Shown in pieces: positions 41,836 to 51,018 of a DNA stretch of 64,000 nucleotides. Source of the stretch: Brevibacillus brevis (lineage in GTDB: Bacteria > Bacillota > Bacilli > Brevibacillales > Brevibacillaceae). Every line of letters begins with the position of its first letter. Positions within the stretch are counted from its first letter, which is position 1. The translations under genes were made by a program, and so were the position numbers. The stretch lies in contig NZ_CP030117.1 in the NCBI RefSeq assembly GCF_001039275.2, positions 1,447,501 through 1,511,500 of the forward strand. The letters are read 5' to 3'. The notes below the pieces were generated by a model, which worked only from the letters and a program-made list of their open reading frames with translations, was not told the DNA's origin and searched no databases.

Positions 41836-42645
41836 ATGACGATTTTAGTAACGGGTGCAACAGGGACGGTAGGGAGACATGTGGTGGATCAGCTTTTGAA
41901 AAAAGGAGTCAAGGTGCGTACTATTTCGCGAAATCCGGAAAAAGCCGACCTGCCAGCGGGAGTAGAGGTGGTAGCAGGGGACCTTACTATACCGGAGAGC
42001 TTGGAAGCAGCACTGCAAGGTGTAACGGCTCTGCACTTACTTGCATCTAGCTACACCTTTCAAACCGATCCGAAGGTAGTCGAAATGGCGGAAAGAGCTG
42101 GTGTGAAGCGCGTATCCGTATTGGTGAGTGCCACCGAAGGGCCTTTAGAAGAAGCATTGGCAAACAGTGGGATGGAATGGACTCTCCTGAAGCCTGTGGA
42201 ATTCATGTCCAATGCGATTGTCGATTGGCAGGAATCGATTCGTTTGGAGGGAGTCGTGCGGGAGCCTTTTGGCAATGCTTTAAGCGCCAAAGTACACGAA
42301 GCAGATATCGCGAGTGTTTCTGTGGTGGCATTGCTTGAATCGGGACACCATGCGCAAAGTTATTTTCTTACGGGACCAGAGGCGATTACACGCATTGAAT
42401 CAGTTCAGATAATTTCGAAAATTTTAGAGAGAGAAATTCGATTTGAAGAGCTTACGGAGGAGCAGGCGCGACAGAATTGGAGAGATCAGGGCTATGAAGA
42501 GGGAGATATCGACTTTTTCGTAGCCATGGGCAAAAATCCACCTGAAGTGGGCTACACGGTCTTGCCCACGGTGGAGCAAGTGACCGGAAAGCCTGCAAGA
42601 ACGTTTGCCGAATGGACATCCGAACATAAAAGCTATTTTGAATAA
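41836..42645 (+). CDS. NmrA-like NAD(P)-binding protein (atypical SDR)
   Basis: A 269-residue Rossmann protein with MTILVTGATGTVGRHVVDQLLKKGVKVRTISRNPEKA, the G-x-x-G-x-x-G NAD(P) site, V-E-V-V-A-G-D-L-T and a late substrate region typical of NmrA/QOR2-like proteins. The active-site Y-x-x-x-K is lost, as in that branch, so it may be a redox sensor rather than an enzyme. GAGGAGG lies eight bases before ATG 41836. It is 19 bases after the WYL gene and 12 before the ABC gene: same operon. Confidence 0.9.
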   Translation: MTILVTGATGTVGRHVVDQLLKKGVKVRTISRNPEKADLPAGVEVVAGDLTIPESLEAALQGVTALHLLASSYTFQTDPKVVEMAERAGVKRVSVLVSATEGPLEEALANSGMEWTLLKPVEFMSNAIVDWQESIRLEGVVREPFGNALSAKVHEADIASVSVVALLESGHHAQSYFLTGPEAITRIESVQIISKILEREIRFEELTEEQARQNWRDQGYEEGDIDFFVAMGKNPPEVGYTVLPTVEQVTGKPARTFAEWTSEHKSYFE

Positions 42646-42657
42646 GGAGAGGCCGCT

Positions 42658-43611
42658 ATGTCATATGCCATTGAAGTCACGAAGCTCAGGAAATCGTTTG
42701 GGGATCAAGAGGTGGTCAAAGGAATTGACCTGCATGTAAAAAAAGGGGAGCTGTTCGCTTTGCTCGGCCCGAATGGCGCTGGAAAAACGACAACCATCCA
42801 TATGCTTTCCACGCTCCTTGCGCCAGACGGAGGAACAGCGTTGGTAGCCGGATGCGATATTGTGAAAAACGCGCAGGCTGTGCGCAAGAAAATTAGCCTG
42901 ACGGGACAGTTTGCTGCCCTGGATGAAGGATTAACCGGATTGCAAAATTTGATCCTGATTGGCAGATTGTTTGGCTACTCTGCGAGGGAGGCCCGTACAA
43001 AAGCAAGCGAGCTGCTTCATACCTTTGGGCTTGCAGATGCCATGGATCGTACGGTAGAAAATTATTCTGGTGGGATGCGGCGACGATTAGATATCGCCGC
43101 TAGCGTCCTCACGCAGCCGGAGCTTATTTTTCTGGATGAGCCTACTACGGGTCTCGACCCGCAAAGTCGGCAACAAGTATGGGAAGTCGTTCGTACGCTT
43201 TTGAAATCAGGTACCACTGTGCTATTAACGACTCAATATCTCGAAGAAGCCGATCAGTTAGCAGACCGGATCGCGGTGATCGATAAAGGAATGATGATTG
43301 CAGAAGGGACACCTGAGCTGTTAAAAGCCTCGGTGGGTGGAAAGACGTTGACGGTTCGATTGACCGAACATCTGAACAAGGAATGGACAAGCCGTCTTTT
43401 GGAAGAACATCTTCGATTGCCGATTTATCCAGATCAAGATGACCCGCATGTTTTAAGAATCCCGGTAAAAGAAGCGAGTCTGGCAAACCAAGCAATCGGG
43501 ATGCTGCTGGCTAATGATGTTTCTATCGAGGATTTTTCCCTGAGTGACCCGAGTCTGGAAGAGGTGTTTTTGGCCCTGACTCATGCCGAAAAGAAGGAGG
43601 CCATCCTATGA
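42658..43611 (+). CDS. ABC exporter ATP-binding protein, DrrA type
   Basis: A 317-residue ATPase of the daunorubicin-resistance (DrrA) class. Walker A GPNGAGKTT (37-45), Q loop SLTGQFAALDE, signature NYSGGMRRRLDIA, Walker B LIFLDEPTTGLD, and switch His region LLTTQYLEEADQLADRI, then the DrrA C-terminal domain (L-T-V-R-L, LEEVFLALTH). Pairs with the permease by a 4-base ATGA overlap, so the two are made in step. AAGGAGAGG-type site before the ATG. Likely exports a lipophilic drug or lipid; the WYL regulator probably controls it. Confidence 0.93.
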   Translation: MSYAIEVTKLRKSFGDQEVVKGIDLHVKKGELFALLGPNGAGKTTTIHMLSTLLAPDGGTALVAGCDIVKNAQAVRKKISLTGQFAALDEGLTGLQNLILIGRLFGYSAREARTKASELLHTFGLADAMDRTVENYSGGMRRRLDIAASVLTQPELIFLDEPTTGLDPQSRQQVWEVVRTLLKSGTTVLLTTQYLEEADQLADRIAVIDKGMMIAEGTPELLKASVGGKTLTVRLTEHLNKEWTSRLLEEHLRLPIYPDQDDPHVLRIPVKEASLANQAIGMLLANDVSIEDFSLSDPSLEEVFLALTHAEKKEAIL

Positions 43612-44390
43612 ACGCAAGTCATACGCTCAGTACCTTTGCGGCGATCCGCATCTTTATGTGGCGCACATGGCAAAACACACAGAACAACCTTTTCATATTT
43701 TGTATGGATGCGGTCCTCTCACCTGTGATGATGCTGCTTATTTTTACTTATTTGTTCGGTGGAGCCATCGCTGGTTCTACGGCAGCGTATCTCCAGTTTT
43801 TTCTGCCAGGTGTGCTTGTGTTGACCATCCTTCCGATGACGGTCTATAGCGGGACGACCATCTGTCAGGATATTGCGAAGGGCGTCTATAACCGTTTTCG
43901 TACCATGCCCTTTTGGCAGCCAGCGTCTGTCATCGGTCCATTACTGACAGATGGACTACGTTATACGATTGCGATACTCGTCGCCTTTGGGACAGGAATG
44001 CTGCTTGGGTTTCGTCCAGAAGGCGGCATAGTTGGTGCGACACTCGCGATGTTGTATCTCATTTTCTTCGCCTTTAGTGTGAGCTGGATTTTTTCCATGA
44101 TCGGTATTTTGGCAAAGCGACCGGAGACGGTATCAGGTTCAAGTATGTTTTTTGTCTACCCATTGCTTTTTGCCAGCACGATCTTCGTAGATTCTTCCAC
44201 CATGCCAAAATGGATGGGGACAATCGTCAATCTCAACCCGATCAGTATCGCAGTAGGGACGGTTCGAGGATTGATGGGGGGAACAGCTAATCTGTCTGAT
44301 GTTTTGGTTGGAATCGGATTATGTCTACTTCTGATTGTCATCTTTGCTCCGTTAACAATGCGTCTTTATTTGACTAAACCCAATCGATAA
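43608..44390 (+). CDS. ABC-2 type permease, DrrB class
   Basis: A 260-residue permease with six membrane segments. ABC-2 landmarks: N-terminal amphipathic FMWRTWQNTQNN, FLPGVLVLTILPMTVYSGTTICQDIAKGVYNRFRTMPFWQPASV (the coupling-helix region), and the late YPLLFASTIFVDSSTMPKWMG and LNPISIAVGTVRGLM patterns. The start overlaps the end of the ATPase gene (ATGA). Together they form the exporter of this operon. Substrate unknown. Confidence 0.93.
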   Translation: MNASHTLSTFAAIRIFMWRTWQNTQNNLFIFCMDAVLSPVMMLLIFTYLFGGAIAGSTAAYLQFFLPGVLVLTILPMTVYSGTTICQDIAKGVYNRFRTMPFWQPASVIGPLLTDGLRYTIAILVAFGTGMLLGFRPEGGIVGATLAMLYLIFFAFSVSWIFSMIGILAKRPETVSGSSMFFVYPLLFASTIFVDSSTMPKWMGTIVNLNPISIAVGTVRGLMGGTANLSDVLVGIGLCLLLIVIFAPLTMRLYLTKPNR

Positions 44391-44406
44391 CGTGCGGATT
44401 CATAGG

Positions 44407-44440
44407 AAAAGCGTCGACGATCAATTTGTCGATGCTTTTT
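44407..44440 (+). terminator. Terminator of the WYL-NmrA-ABC operon
   Basis: AAAAGCGTCGAC (44407-44418) pairs with GTCGATGCTTTT (44428-44439) with one G-T pair; T run follows. Confidence 0.88.
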
Positions 44441-44456
44441 ATGTATAGTGAAAATT

Positions 44457-44473
44457 GTGGTATAATCTACCAC
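44457..44473 (+). promoter_or_regulatory. Promoter/palindrome before the TraB-like gene
   Basis: GTGGTATAATCTACCAC: the extended -10 TGGTATAAT (44458-44466) is the left part of a palindrome with arms GTGGTA/TACCAC. A convincing -35 is not seen, as usual for extended -10 promoters. Confidence 0.5.
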
Positions 44474-44526
44474 TAAGATAGAATGGCATAAAATCATTCA
44501 GCTTAGAATCGAGAGGAGAAAGTTTC

Positions 44527-45909
44527 ATGAAACTAAACAAACGCTGGAGCAAACTGACTCGCTTGGCGGGTACAGGTGCACTCAGTTTGGCGCTTTTGCT
44601 AGGGTATGTGCTTCCAGCCCACGGGCAGACTCCCGTAGCTCCCATAATCAGTCCTTGGTCGGTAACAACGTTGAACGATGGGGAGAAATACGGAATTTTT
44701 CCACTGGCGTGGTATGAAGACGGTTCTTTTCAACAATCGATTCCTGCTGACAAGTTTCTTACCTTGATGGAAGGAACAGAGAAAAAGCTGGATCTTCTGG
44801 GACTGAAGAAAAAGAACGTTTCTTTGTCCACTCCGACTGATAAGGTCATTACGAGAGAAGCAGTCATTACTTCTTTGTACAAACTTTTGGCGAACTACGA
44901 ATTGCCAGCAGCGTTCGAAATGACCGGGGGTAACCCGATTGACTACATGAAGAAAAAAGGCCTGGTCAAAGGGACGAGCACAGGTCTCGATTTGAATCAG
45001 CCAAGCACGGTTGAACAAGCGACGGTGATGGCGAGCCGACTGGTCGAGTTCGCATACGATACGGTGGGTGGCGGTGCCGAAGGTCTCATGTGGAAAGTGA
45101 CCAACGGCAAAAACACCATGTACTTGCTTGGCTCGATTCACATGGGAATCGCAGATATGTACCCGATGCAAAAAGACATCCGGGAAGCGTATGAAGAGTC
45201 GGATGAACTGTGGGTGGAAGCCGATATTATCAACGGTGACAATGACTATCTAACACAAAAGATGGTATATACGGATGGCACCACATTGAAGGACCATGTA
45301 TCCGCTGAGACGTACCAAAAGGTGCAAACATTACTTGCCAAGCTGCAACTACCAGCCAATTCTTTTGACGCCTACAAGCCGTTTGCTGTTTCGTTGTCTG
45401 TGCCAACGCTTGGCTACGTAGACAGTGAAACGGATGTTCAGTTTGCGATGCTATCCGGAATCGACAGATACTTCCTGACGAAGGCGATGCTGGATGAGAA
45501 GCCGATCAACGAGCTGGAAGGGATTAAGCTGCAAGCAGACTTGCTGTCCGGTGTCCCGGCAGAACAGCAGGAGAAAGAATTGAACATCATTTTAGATAGC
45601 GCTATGGCCGAAAAAGGGCTGGAGGAAAGCGCAAAGCTCTTAAAAGACATGCAGACAGAATGGGTAGAAGGAGATCTGAATGGCTTTACCCAGATCATGA
45701 CGACGCATGGTGATTTCGGTGAAGGCGAAGTGAATCAGCGTCTGCTCGGTGAGCGAGACAAAAACATGGCTATGAAACTGGCAGAAGTGTTGGAGAAAGA
45801 AGGGGAAACGACTTCATTCGTCGTGGTCGGTGCTGCCCACTTCTCGATGAAAGGTATGGTTATCGATCATTTGAAAGCCAAGGGCTATCACGTACAACAA
45901 TTGCAATAA
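44527..45909 (+). CDS. TraB/GumN-family secreted protein
   Basis: A 460-residue exported protein. Signal peptide to about residue 34 (LLLGYVLPAHGQ), a region of about 100 residues like S-layer helical modules (LMEGTEKKLDLLGL, ITREAVITSLYKLL), then a TraB/GumN domain with NGKNTMYLLGSIHMGIADMYPM and the C-terminal VVVGAAHFSMKGMVI, the paired histidine motifs of this Tiki-like metalloprotease fold. GAGAGGAG precedes the ATG by six bases. Standing alone between terminators. Substrate unknown; likely outside the membrane. Confidence 0.9.
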   Translation: MKLNKRWSKLTRLAGTGALSLALLLGYVLPAHGQTPVAPIISPWSVTTLNDGEKYGIFPLAWYEDGSFQQSIPADKFLTLMEGTEKKLDLLGLKKKNVSLSTPTDKVITREAVITSLYKLLANYELPAAFEMTGGNPIDYMKKKGLVKGTSTGLDLNQPSTVEQATVMASRLVEFAYDTVGGGAEGLMWKVTNGKNTMYLLGSIHMGIADMYPMQKDIREAYEESDELWVEADIINGDNDYLTQKMVYTDGTTLKDHVSAETYQKVQTLLAKLQLPANSFDAYKPFAVSLSVPTLGYVDSETDVQFAMLSGIDRYFLTKAMLDEKPINELEGIKLQADLLSGVPAEQQEKELNIILDSAMAEKGLEESAKLLKDMQTEWVEGDLNGFTQIMTTHGDFGEGEVNQRLLGERDKNMAMKLAEVLEKEGETTSFVVVGAAHFSMKGMVIDHLKAKGYHVQQLQ

Positions 45910-45921
45910 GAGCTAGAATAG

Positions 45922-45955
45922 GAAGTGTCGGCACGCAGGCTGGCACTTCTTTTTT
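45922..45955 (+). terminator. Terminator of the TraB-like gene
   Basis: GAAGTGTC (45922-45929) pairs with GGCACTTC (45942-45949), then seven T. Confidence 0.8.
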
Positions 45956-46051
45956 GTTTGCTGAAAAATTGCTTACCCTGACAAGTGTTGCTAACAATAT
46001 CCAGCGAATAGTAAAATTATACTATCTTGGCATACATAGGAGGTATTTTGC

Positions 46052-46555
46052 GTGGGCTTGTTTGATATGTTTAAGACAGACAAAGGGGAAGAAATGACCC
46101 CTCATTTTGGATTCGCATGTTCCTTGCTCTACATGATGAAATCAGATGGAGAAATGGACCACGAGGAAATCGGTCAATTGCTTGCTGTATTGGGCGGCGA
46201 AGAAAGCAACGGCGTGATTGGTGTCGGTGCTAATAACAGACAGTTGCTCGATAACGCAATGAAATATACACGCAATAACTCCATCGAGAAATTCCTGAGC
46301 GAAGTAACTCCATTGCTCACAGATGCTCAAAAAATGTGCATCCTGGTTAACCTGATTGATTCCTCCCTGGCAGATGGCCAACCTGAGCGTGAAGAGCAAG
46401 AGCTGTTTGGCAAGTTCTTGACTGCATTTGGTATTTCGGAAGATCGTTTCCGTCCATTCTTTGAAGTGATCGTGTTGAAAAATGACCGTGGTGTGTTCGT
46501 GAATCAAAACCATCCTAAGAACCAACCAGGTTACAGAGTGACGCTTCCTGTTTAA
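46052..46555 (+). CDS. TerB-like (tellurite-resistance-fold) protein
   Basis: A 167-residue soluble protein with the TerB/DjlA N-terminal fold: CSLLYMMKSDGEMDHEEIGQLLAVLGG and CILVNLIDSSLADGQPEREEQELFGKFLTAFGISEDRF, two copies of the D-G-x-x-x-x-E-E helical repeat that can bind a metal. Such single-domain proteins occur widely in Bacillota without tellurite genes; function unknown. GTG start with AGGAGG eight bases upstream. A hairpin follows; the gene is alone. Confidence 0.83.
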   Translation: MGLFDMFKTDKGEEMTPHFGFACSLLYMMKSDGEMDHEEIGQLLAVLGGEESNGVIGVGANNRQLLDNAMKYTRNNSIEKFLSEVTPLLTDAQKMCILVNLIDSSLADGQPEREEQELFGKFLTAFGISEDRFRPFFEVIVLKNDRGVFVNQNHPKNQPGYRVTLPV

Positions 46556-46575
46556 TCTTTTATACGAATGTAAAG

Positions 46576-46621
46576 AGGCTGTCCCAAAAGTCATGAACAA
46601 TGACTGAGGGACAGCCTTTTT
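46576..46621 (+). terminator. Nested hairpin after the TerB-like gene
   Basis: AGGCTGTCCC (46576-46585) pairs with GGGACAGCCT (46608-46617), with inner AGTCAT/ATGACT (46589-46594, 46600-46605), then T. The sequence resembles ends of some insertion-sequence families, but it acts well as a terminator as it stands. Confidence 0.8.
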
Positions 46622-46738
46622 ATTTGATTTCTTACTAAAATGTAAGAGAGAGGGCGAAATCGTTAGATAGGAGTCATTCATTTGCATGAGAGTCTCGTCT
46701 ATAATCCAGACATAAATCATTTTCAAGGAGATGTTCAG

Positions 46739-47458
46739 ATGAAAAAAATAATAGGTTTCGTGTTGGTTATCGCTCTTTTTGTAGGCATAGGGTTTGGCGT
46801 AAAACGATATGTAGAAGGTCCATCGCAACCGGTCAATGGAGTTCTCGTTATCGGCACAGAGAAAGATACGAATAAGGTCAAAGAGTTGTATAAAGATAAC
46901 ACCAAACATACAAGCGACTATAAACTGAAATTGGTTACAACAACAAAAATCACGAAATTGACAGAGCAAGGTCAGAAAGAAACGGGTCAAGAATTTGATA
47001 GCCGAGATATTAAGTATTCGGTTGTGAATCGATCTACAGCTGAGCAATTCGTCAAGAAGGGGATTCTCAGAGCCAGACAAGATCCAGACAGCATGTCTAT
47101 TATTTCAGTCCCTGTTACCAGCATCAAAGAATTATCGAATGGTCAAAATCTGTTTTACTCTATAAGTGATGCAGACATGAAGAATAACCAAATCGATTTG
47201 AACGGTCAGATGGTACCTGTAGCGTATGTGAACCATCAAATGTGGATCGGGTATATACCACAAGCGGATCTTGTTATTGTTGACGACAAAACTTACAACC
47301 AATTAACTGAAGCAGAGTCAACGCTCTCCTTGATCCAGTTTAGAAATGGCGGCTTCGATTATAAGAATAAAGATAACGTGAACCAGGTCTTACAGGAAAT
47401 CGGGAACGTTTATGCAGATAGCGCAGACAAAGTAAATTTTGTAGATGTACAAGATTGA
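46739..47458 (+). CDS. Membrane-anchored extracellular protein of the ABC/two-component module
   Basis: A 239-residue protein with an N-terminal hydrophobic segment (residues 4-22, no lipobox cysteine, so probably an uncleaved anchor) and an extracytoplasmic part without enzyme motifs I can name (GVLVIGTEKDTNKVKEL, ISVPVTSIKELSNGQNLFYSISDADM, ADLVIVDDKTYNQL). ATG 46739 has AAGGAG eight bases upstream. It precedes the ABC ATPase by 26 bases, so it is the first gene of a five-gene module and may serve as an accessory or ligand-capturing protein for the FtsX-like permease; this role is inferred from position only. Confidence 0.75.
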   Translation: MKKIIGFVLVIALFVGIGFGVKRYVEGPSQPVNGVLVIGTEKDTNKVKELYKDNTKHTSDYKLKLVTTTKITKLTEQGQKETGQEFDSRDIKYSVVNRSTAEQFVKKGILRARQDPDSMSIISVPVTSIKELSNGQNLFYSISDADMKNNQIDLNGQMVPVAYVNHQMWIGYIPQADLVIVDDKTYNQLTEAESTLSLIQFRNGGFDYKNKDNVNQVLQEIGNVYADSADKVNFVDVQD

Positions 47459-47484
47459 GTTTGAGTGATGAGAGGATGAACTGT

Positions 47485-48171
47485 ATGGAAGTTGTACGGA
47501 TGGAAAACGTAGTAAAAAGTTATGGGGAAGGCAACAACAGGGTAGATGCGTTAAAAGGGATTGACCTTTCTATTCAGCAAGGAGAGTTTGTCTCAATCGT
47601 AGGTGTTTCCGGCTCTGGAAAAAGTACACTGCTGCATATTTTAGGAGGGTTGGATCGGCCAAGTTCAGGGCAAGTATTTATTGGGGACCATAATCTTTAT
47701 GATTATACAGATGATGAGCTTTCGATATTCAGAAGAAGAAAAGTCGGGTTTATTTTTCAGTTCTTTAATTTAATTCCCGTATTGAATGTCCAGGAAAATA
47801 TCGCGTTGCCCATGTTATTGGACGACGAACCGATCGATATGACGTATTTGGATGAAATTATTGAAATCCTGGGGCTCCATGAACGAAAAGACCACTTGCC
47901 TTCCGAACTATCGGGTGGCCAACAGCAACGAGTTTCCATCGGTAGGGCCTTAATTAATCGGCCGCATTTGATTCTGGCGGATGAACCCACAGGTAATCTG
48001 GATACGCGAAATACGAAGGAAGTCATGGATTTATTAAGATTGACTGCAAAAAAATACAATCAAACCATCGTATTGATTACGCACGATCTTACCATTGCAT
48101 CGGCTTCTGACCGTGTTATTACGATAGAAGACGGTGCGATCATTTCAGATCAACGGCTTGCTGCGAATTAG
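47485..48171 (+). CDS. ABC transporter ATPase, MacB/LolD/BceA type
   Basis: A 228-residue ATPase of the mechanotransmission class: Walker [10 protein letters not shown] (40-48), Q loop [18 protein letters not shown], signature [15 protein letters not shown], Walker [13 protein letters not shown], and switch VLITHD. This subtype powers FtsX-like permeases that do not transport in the usual way. GAGAGG lies nine bases before ATG 47485. The FtsX-like permease starts 18 bases after the stop. Confidence 0.93.
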   Translation: MEVVRMENVVKSYGEGNNRVDALKGIDLSIQQGEFVSIVGVSGSGKSTLLHILGGLDRPSSGQVFIGDHNLYDYTDDELSIFRRRKVGFIFQFFNLIPVLNVQENIALPMLLDDEPIDMTYLDEIIEILGLHERKDHLPSELSGGQQQRVSIGRALINRPHLILADEPTGNLDTRNTKEVMDLLRLTAKKYNQTIVLITHDLTIASASDRVITIEDGAIISDQRLAAN

Positions 48172-48189
48172 CCAAAAGACTGGGGGTGA

Positions 48190-50178
48190 ATGATTTTGAT
48201 CAGCAGTTATAAACAATTAAGCAGCAAGTATTTAAAAGGAAATATAAAACGAACCATTTTGACCTTGGTTGGTATCATACTCTCTGTAGCGTTAATTTCC
48301 ACGATCGGCCTTTTTATGAAAGGATCACAAATCTCCCAAATCGAGAACATTAAAAAGATAAACGGGCATTCTTTTCATGTCGGTATTTCCAATTACGATA
48401 ATGCGTTATTAAATAAAATCAAATATAATCCCCAGATTGAATCGTTTGGTTTGATGTCTCAAGGCAACATTGTGCCAGTTGGAGAAGTTTCGGTGCAAAT
48501 GAATTTCGCCGATCATCGCGCCTTGGAGTTTTTAACGTACAGCCTCGCTGATGGTAAATTACCAACCAATGATCAGGAAGCAGTTGTCGATTCATGGGTG
48601 CTTCCTTTTATAAAAAAGGGTCTTCAGATCGGCGACTCATTTGAATTGGATGGTAAAACCTATCAACTGGTTGGTTTGCTGGATAATCGCGCGTTCACTC
48701 AGAAGAATAAAGTGGGCCGTTTCTTAACCTATAAACGTGATTTCGCTATTGGCGAAGGCAGGATTTTACTCGAAATAAACGAGAAAGCGGACTTTCAAGA
48801 GGTTGTAGAGGAAATAAAATCACTTACGCAAGACGAGAATATTGTGATCAATGACGAATTGATCAAAGTTTTGAAACCGGGATCGAACCAATCGATTTTC
48901 GCCATGCTCGTCATTGTCGTCAGTATTGTTGTGATCGCGACGGTTGTTGTGATTTACAATGCTTTTCAAATCAGCGTTGTAGAGCGGATGAAGCAATTCG
49001 GCTTGCTCCGAAGCATCGGTGCTACACGAAAGCAAATTAGACAAATCGTGATGAGAGAAGCTGTTGTGATGGCTGTCATCGCCATACCGATTGGGCTAGT
49101 ATGCAGCATATTAGCGGTTGCTGCTCTTCAATTCATTTTCTCGATCCTTTTAGAAGATAGTGCAGGTGTTTCTTTTTTTCATATCGATTGGCAGATTTTA
49201 TTCATCAGTTCGATCATTACCCTGACGGCCGTCTTAGGGTCCAGTTATTACCCGGCTTTTTTTGCTGGCAGAATATCCCCTTTGCTGGCAATCAGCAGCA
49301 GGTTATCCATTAAGAAAGAGGCGATCAAAAAACATAACAAAAATGTGTTGAAAAAGCCTTTCTCTTTTCCTTTGAGCCTGGCCTTGAAAAATGTCAAAAG
49401 AAATAAAAATCGTTATACCATTACGATTCTATCCATCATTATATCCAGCGTATTGTTTATTACTTTCTCGTCTTTGATGGATATCGCCTTTGCATCTAAA
49501 TATGTGAAAAATTTATCCGCTACATCGGATCTGACCATCTATCTGGAACAGGATAAAGAGGATTCTTCCTTAGAAAGACAGCAAATTTTGGAGCGATTGA
49601 AGTCGCTTGAAAATATTTCCGAAGTGAAGGAACAGGACGACCGTTTTGAAATCAATTTGAAGGATACGACTCAGTCTTCTGCTACTGTTGCTGACATCAA
49701 GCAGACTGTCGGAATCAAACACTCCATTACCATTGCGAATCACATGGATGAGAATAAAGTAAAGAGGGATTCAGAGCTGGTAATAAAAGTGCTGGTTTAT
49801 AGTTTTATTGCGGTCATTTCTTTGATTGGCAGTCTGAATATCCTCAATACGATTACGATCAGCATTATCATCAGGCGAAAAGAATTGGCTGCGTTAAAAT
49901 CCATAGGCATGTCGCAAAGGGATTTGAAAAAAATGATCATCTATGAAGCGCTGATTTACGGTTTTTCGGGAAGTTTGCAAGGGATCTTTTTCGGTTGTAT
50001 ACTTTCTTATATTATCTATTTGGCTGTTTCTGGTATCGTGAGGATCAAATGGATGATCCCCTATGAAGCTTGTATCATTACGTTTGTTTCCGCTTTGTTC
50101 ATCAGTTTTTTAGCAGTTCTGATCCCACTGAGAAAAATTCAAAAAGATAATATTATCGATATTATCAGGGAACAATAA
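48190..50178 (+). CDS. FtsX-like (MacB-class) ABC permease
   Basis: A 662-residue permease, apparently two FtsX units: segment near 20-40, large outer domain (about 45-225), three segments (about 238-380) with the coupling motif RMKQFGLLRSIGATRKQIRQIVM; then a second segment (about 405-430), small outer domain, and three segments (about 525-655) with RRKELAALKSIGMSQRDLKKMI. So eight segments rather than the ten of BceB, more like a LolCE- or YclI-style double unit. Such proteins sense or free peptide antibiotics or envelope lipids. GGGGGTGA precedes the ATG. Works with the ATPase upstream. Confidence 0.9.
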   Translation: MILISSYKQLSSKYLKGNIKRTILTLVGIILSVALISTIGLFMKGSQISQIENIKKINGHSFHVGISNYDNALLNKIKYNPQIESFGLMSQGNIVPVGEVSVQMNFADHRALEFLTYSLADGKLPTNDQEAVVDSWVLPFIKKGLQIGDSFELDGKTYQLVGLLDNRAFTQKNKVGRFLTYKRDFAIGEGRILLEINEKADFQEVVEEIKSLTQDENIVINDELIKVLKPGSNQSIFAMLVIVVSIVVIATVVVIYNAFQISVVERMKQFGLLRSIGATRKQIRQIVMREAVVMAVIAIPIGLVCSILAVAALQFIFSILLEDSAGVSFFHIDWQILFISSIITLTAVLGSSYYPAFFAGRISPLLAISSRLSIKKEAIKKHNKNVLKKPFSFPLSLALKNVKRNKNRYTITILSIIISSVLFITFSSLMDIAFASKYVKNLSATSDLTIYLEQDKEDSSLERQQILERLKSLENISEVKEQDDRFEINLKDTTQSSATVADIKQTVGIKHSITIANHMDENKVKRDSELVIKVLVYSFIAVISLIGSLNILNTITISIIIRRKELAALKSIGMSQRDLKKMIIYEALIYGFSGSLQGIFFGCILSYIIYLAVSGIVRIKWMIPYEACIITFVSALFISFLAVLIPLRKIQKDNIIDIIREQ

Positions 50179-50318
50179 TAAAAAACGGTCATGACTGTTT
50201 TGCTGACCACAAGCGGTCACACCCACTTTTTATGAAAAGCGTTGAGACGTTTTTCACAGAAAAAGGCCTGGCTATTTGATAGTCGGGCTATTCGGATTGG
50301 TCAAAAGGAGGGGACTTC

Positions 50319-51017
50319 TTGAATAAAATTTTGCTTGTTGAAGATGATGAGGCTCTCGGTCTAGCCATCGAATTTTCATTGAAGAATGAAGGTTATGAGG
50401 TGGTCAGAGCCGCTAGCGTAAAAGAAGCGAAACAAGAGTTTGATCAACATACTTTTGATTTGACTATCCTCGATATTGGCCTTCCAGATGGAAACGGCTA
50501 TGATTTATGTCTGCATTTCAAAAAACAAAAAGAGTCAGCGGTTATTATTTTTTTAACCGCCCTGGATGAAGAAGCAAATGTGGTAATGGGTCTGGATATT
50601 GGTGGGGACGATTATATTACGAAACCTTTTCGAGTCAAGGAACTCATGTCCAGAGTGAAAGTGCAAATGCGCAAACAAAGGCGGTCGGAAACTTCTCCCA
50701 TGATCTTAGCGTCTGAGAATGTAAAACTCGATACGAACCTAATCAAGGCTTATAAAAATCATGAAAATATTCCATTAACGAATCTAGAATATAAGCTTCT
50801 GCTAACTTTCATGATGAACCCTCATAAAGCTCTAAAAAGAGATGAGATCCTCATGAAAGTATCGGAAGGAGAAGATGCTTTTTTTGATGAAAACACGTTA
50901 TCTGTATACATTAAACGTTTAAGAGACAAAGTTGAAGATAACCCCAAGAATCCACAGTTTATCGTCACCCAAAGGGGATTGGGTTATCGGTGGAATAAGG
51001 ATGTGAACAGAGAGTAA
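50319..51017 (+). CDS. OmpR-family response regulator of the ABC module
   Basis: A 232-residue regulator: receiver with DD (9-10), phosphoacceptor D52 in LTILDIGLPDG, T in FLTALD and K in ITKPF; then an OmpR winged helix, PLTNLEYKLLLTFMMNPHKALKRDEIL and FIVTQRGLGYRWN. TTG start with AAAGGAGGGG nine bases upstream. The 140-base gap after the permease (50179-50318) may hold a separate promoter; no terminator is clear. Its kinase starts one base after the stop. Probably activates the ABC genes upstream. Confidence 0.93.
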   Translation: MNKILLVEDDEALGLAIEFSLKNEGYEVVRAASVKEAKQEFDQHTFDLTILDIGLPDGNGYDLCLHFKKQKESAVIIFLTALDEEANVVMGLDIGGDDYITKPFRVKELMSRVKVQMRKQRRSETSPMILASENVKLDTNLIKAYKNHENIPLTNLEYKLLLTFMMNPHKALKRDEILMKVSEGEDAFFDENTLSVYIKRLRDKVEDNPKNPQFIVTQRGLGYRWNKDVNRE

Positions 51018-51018
51018 G

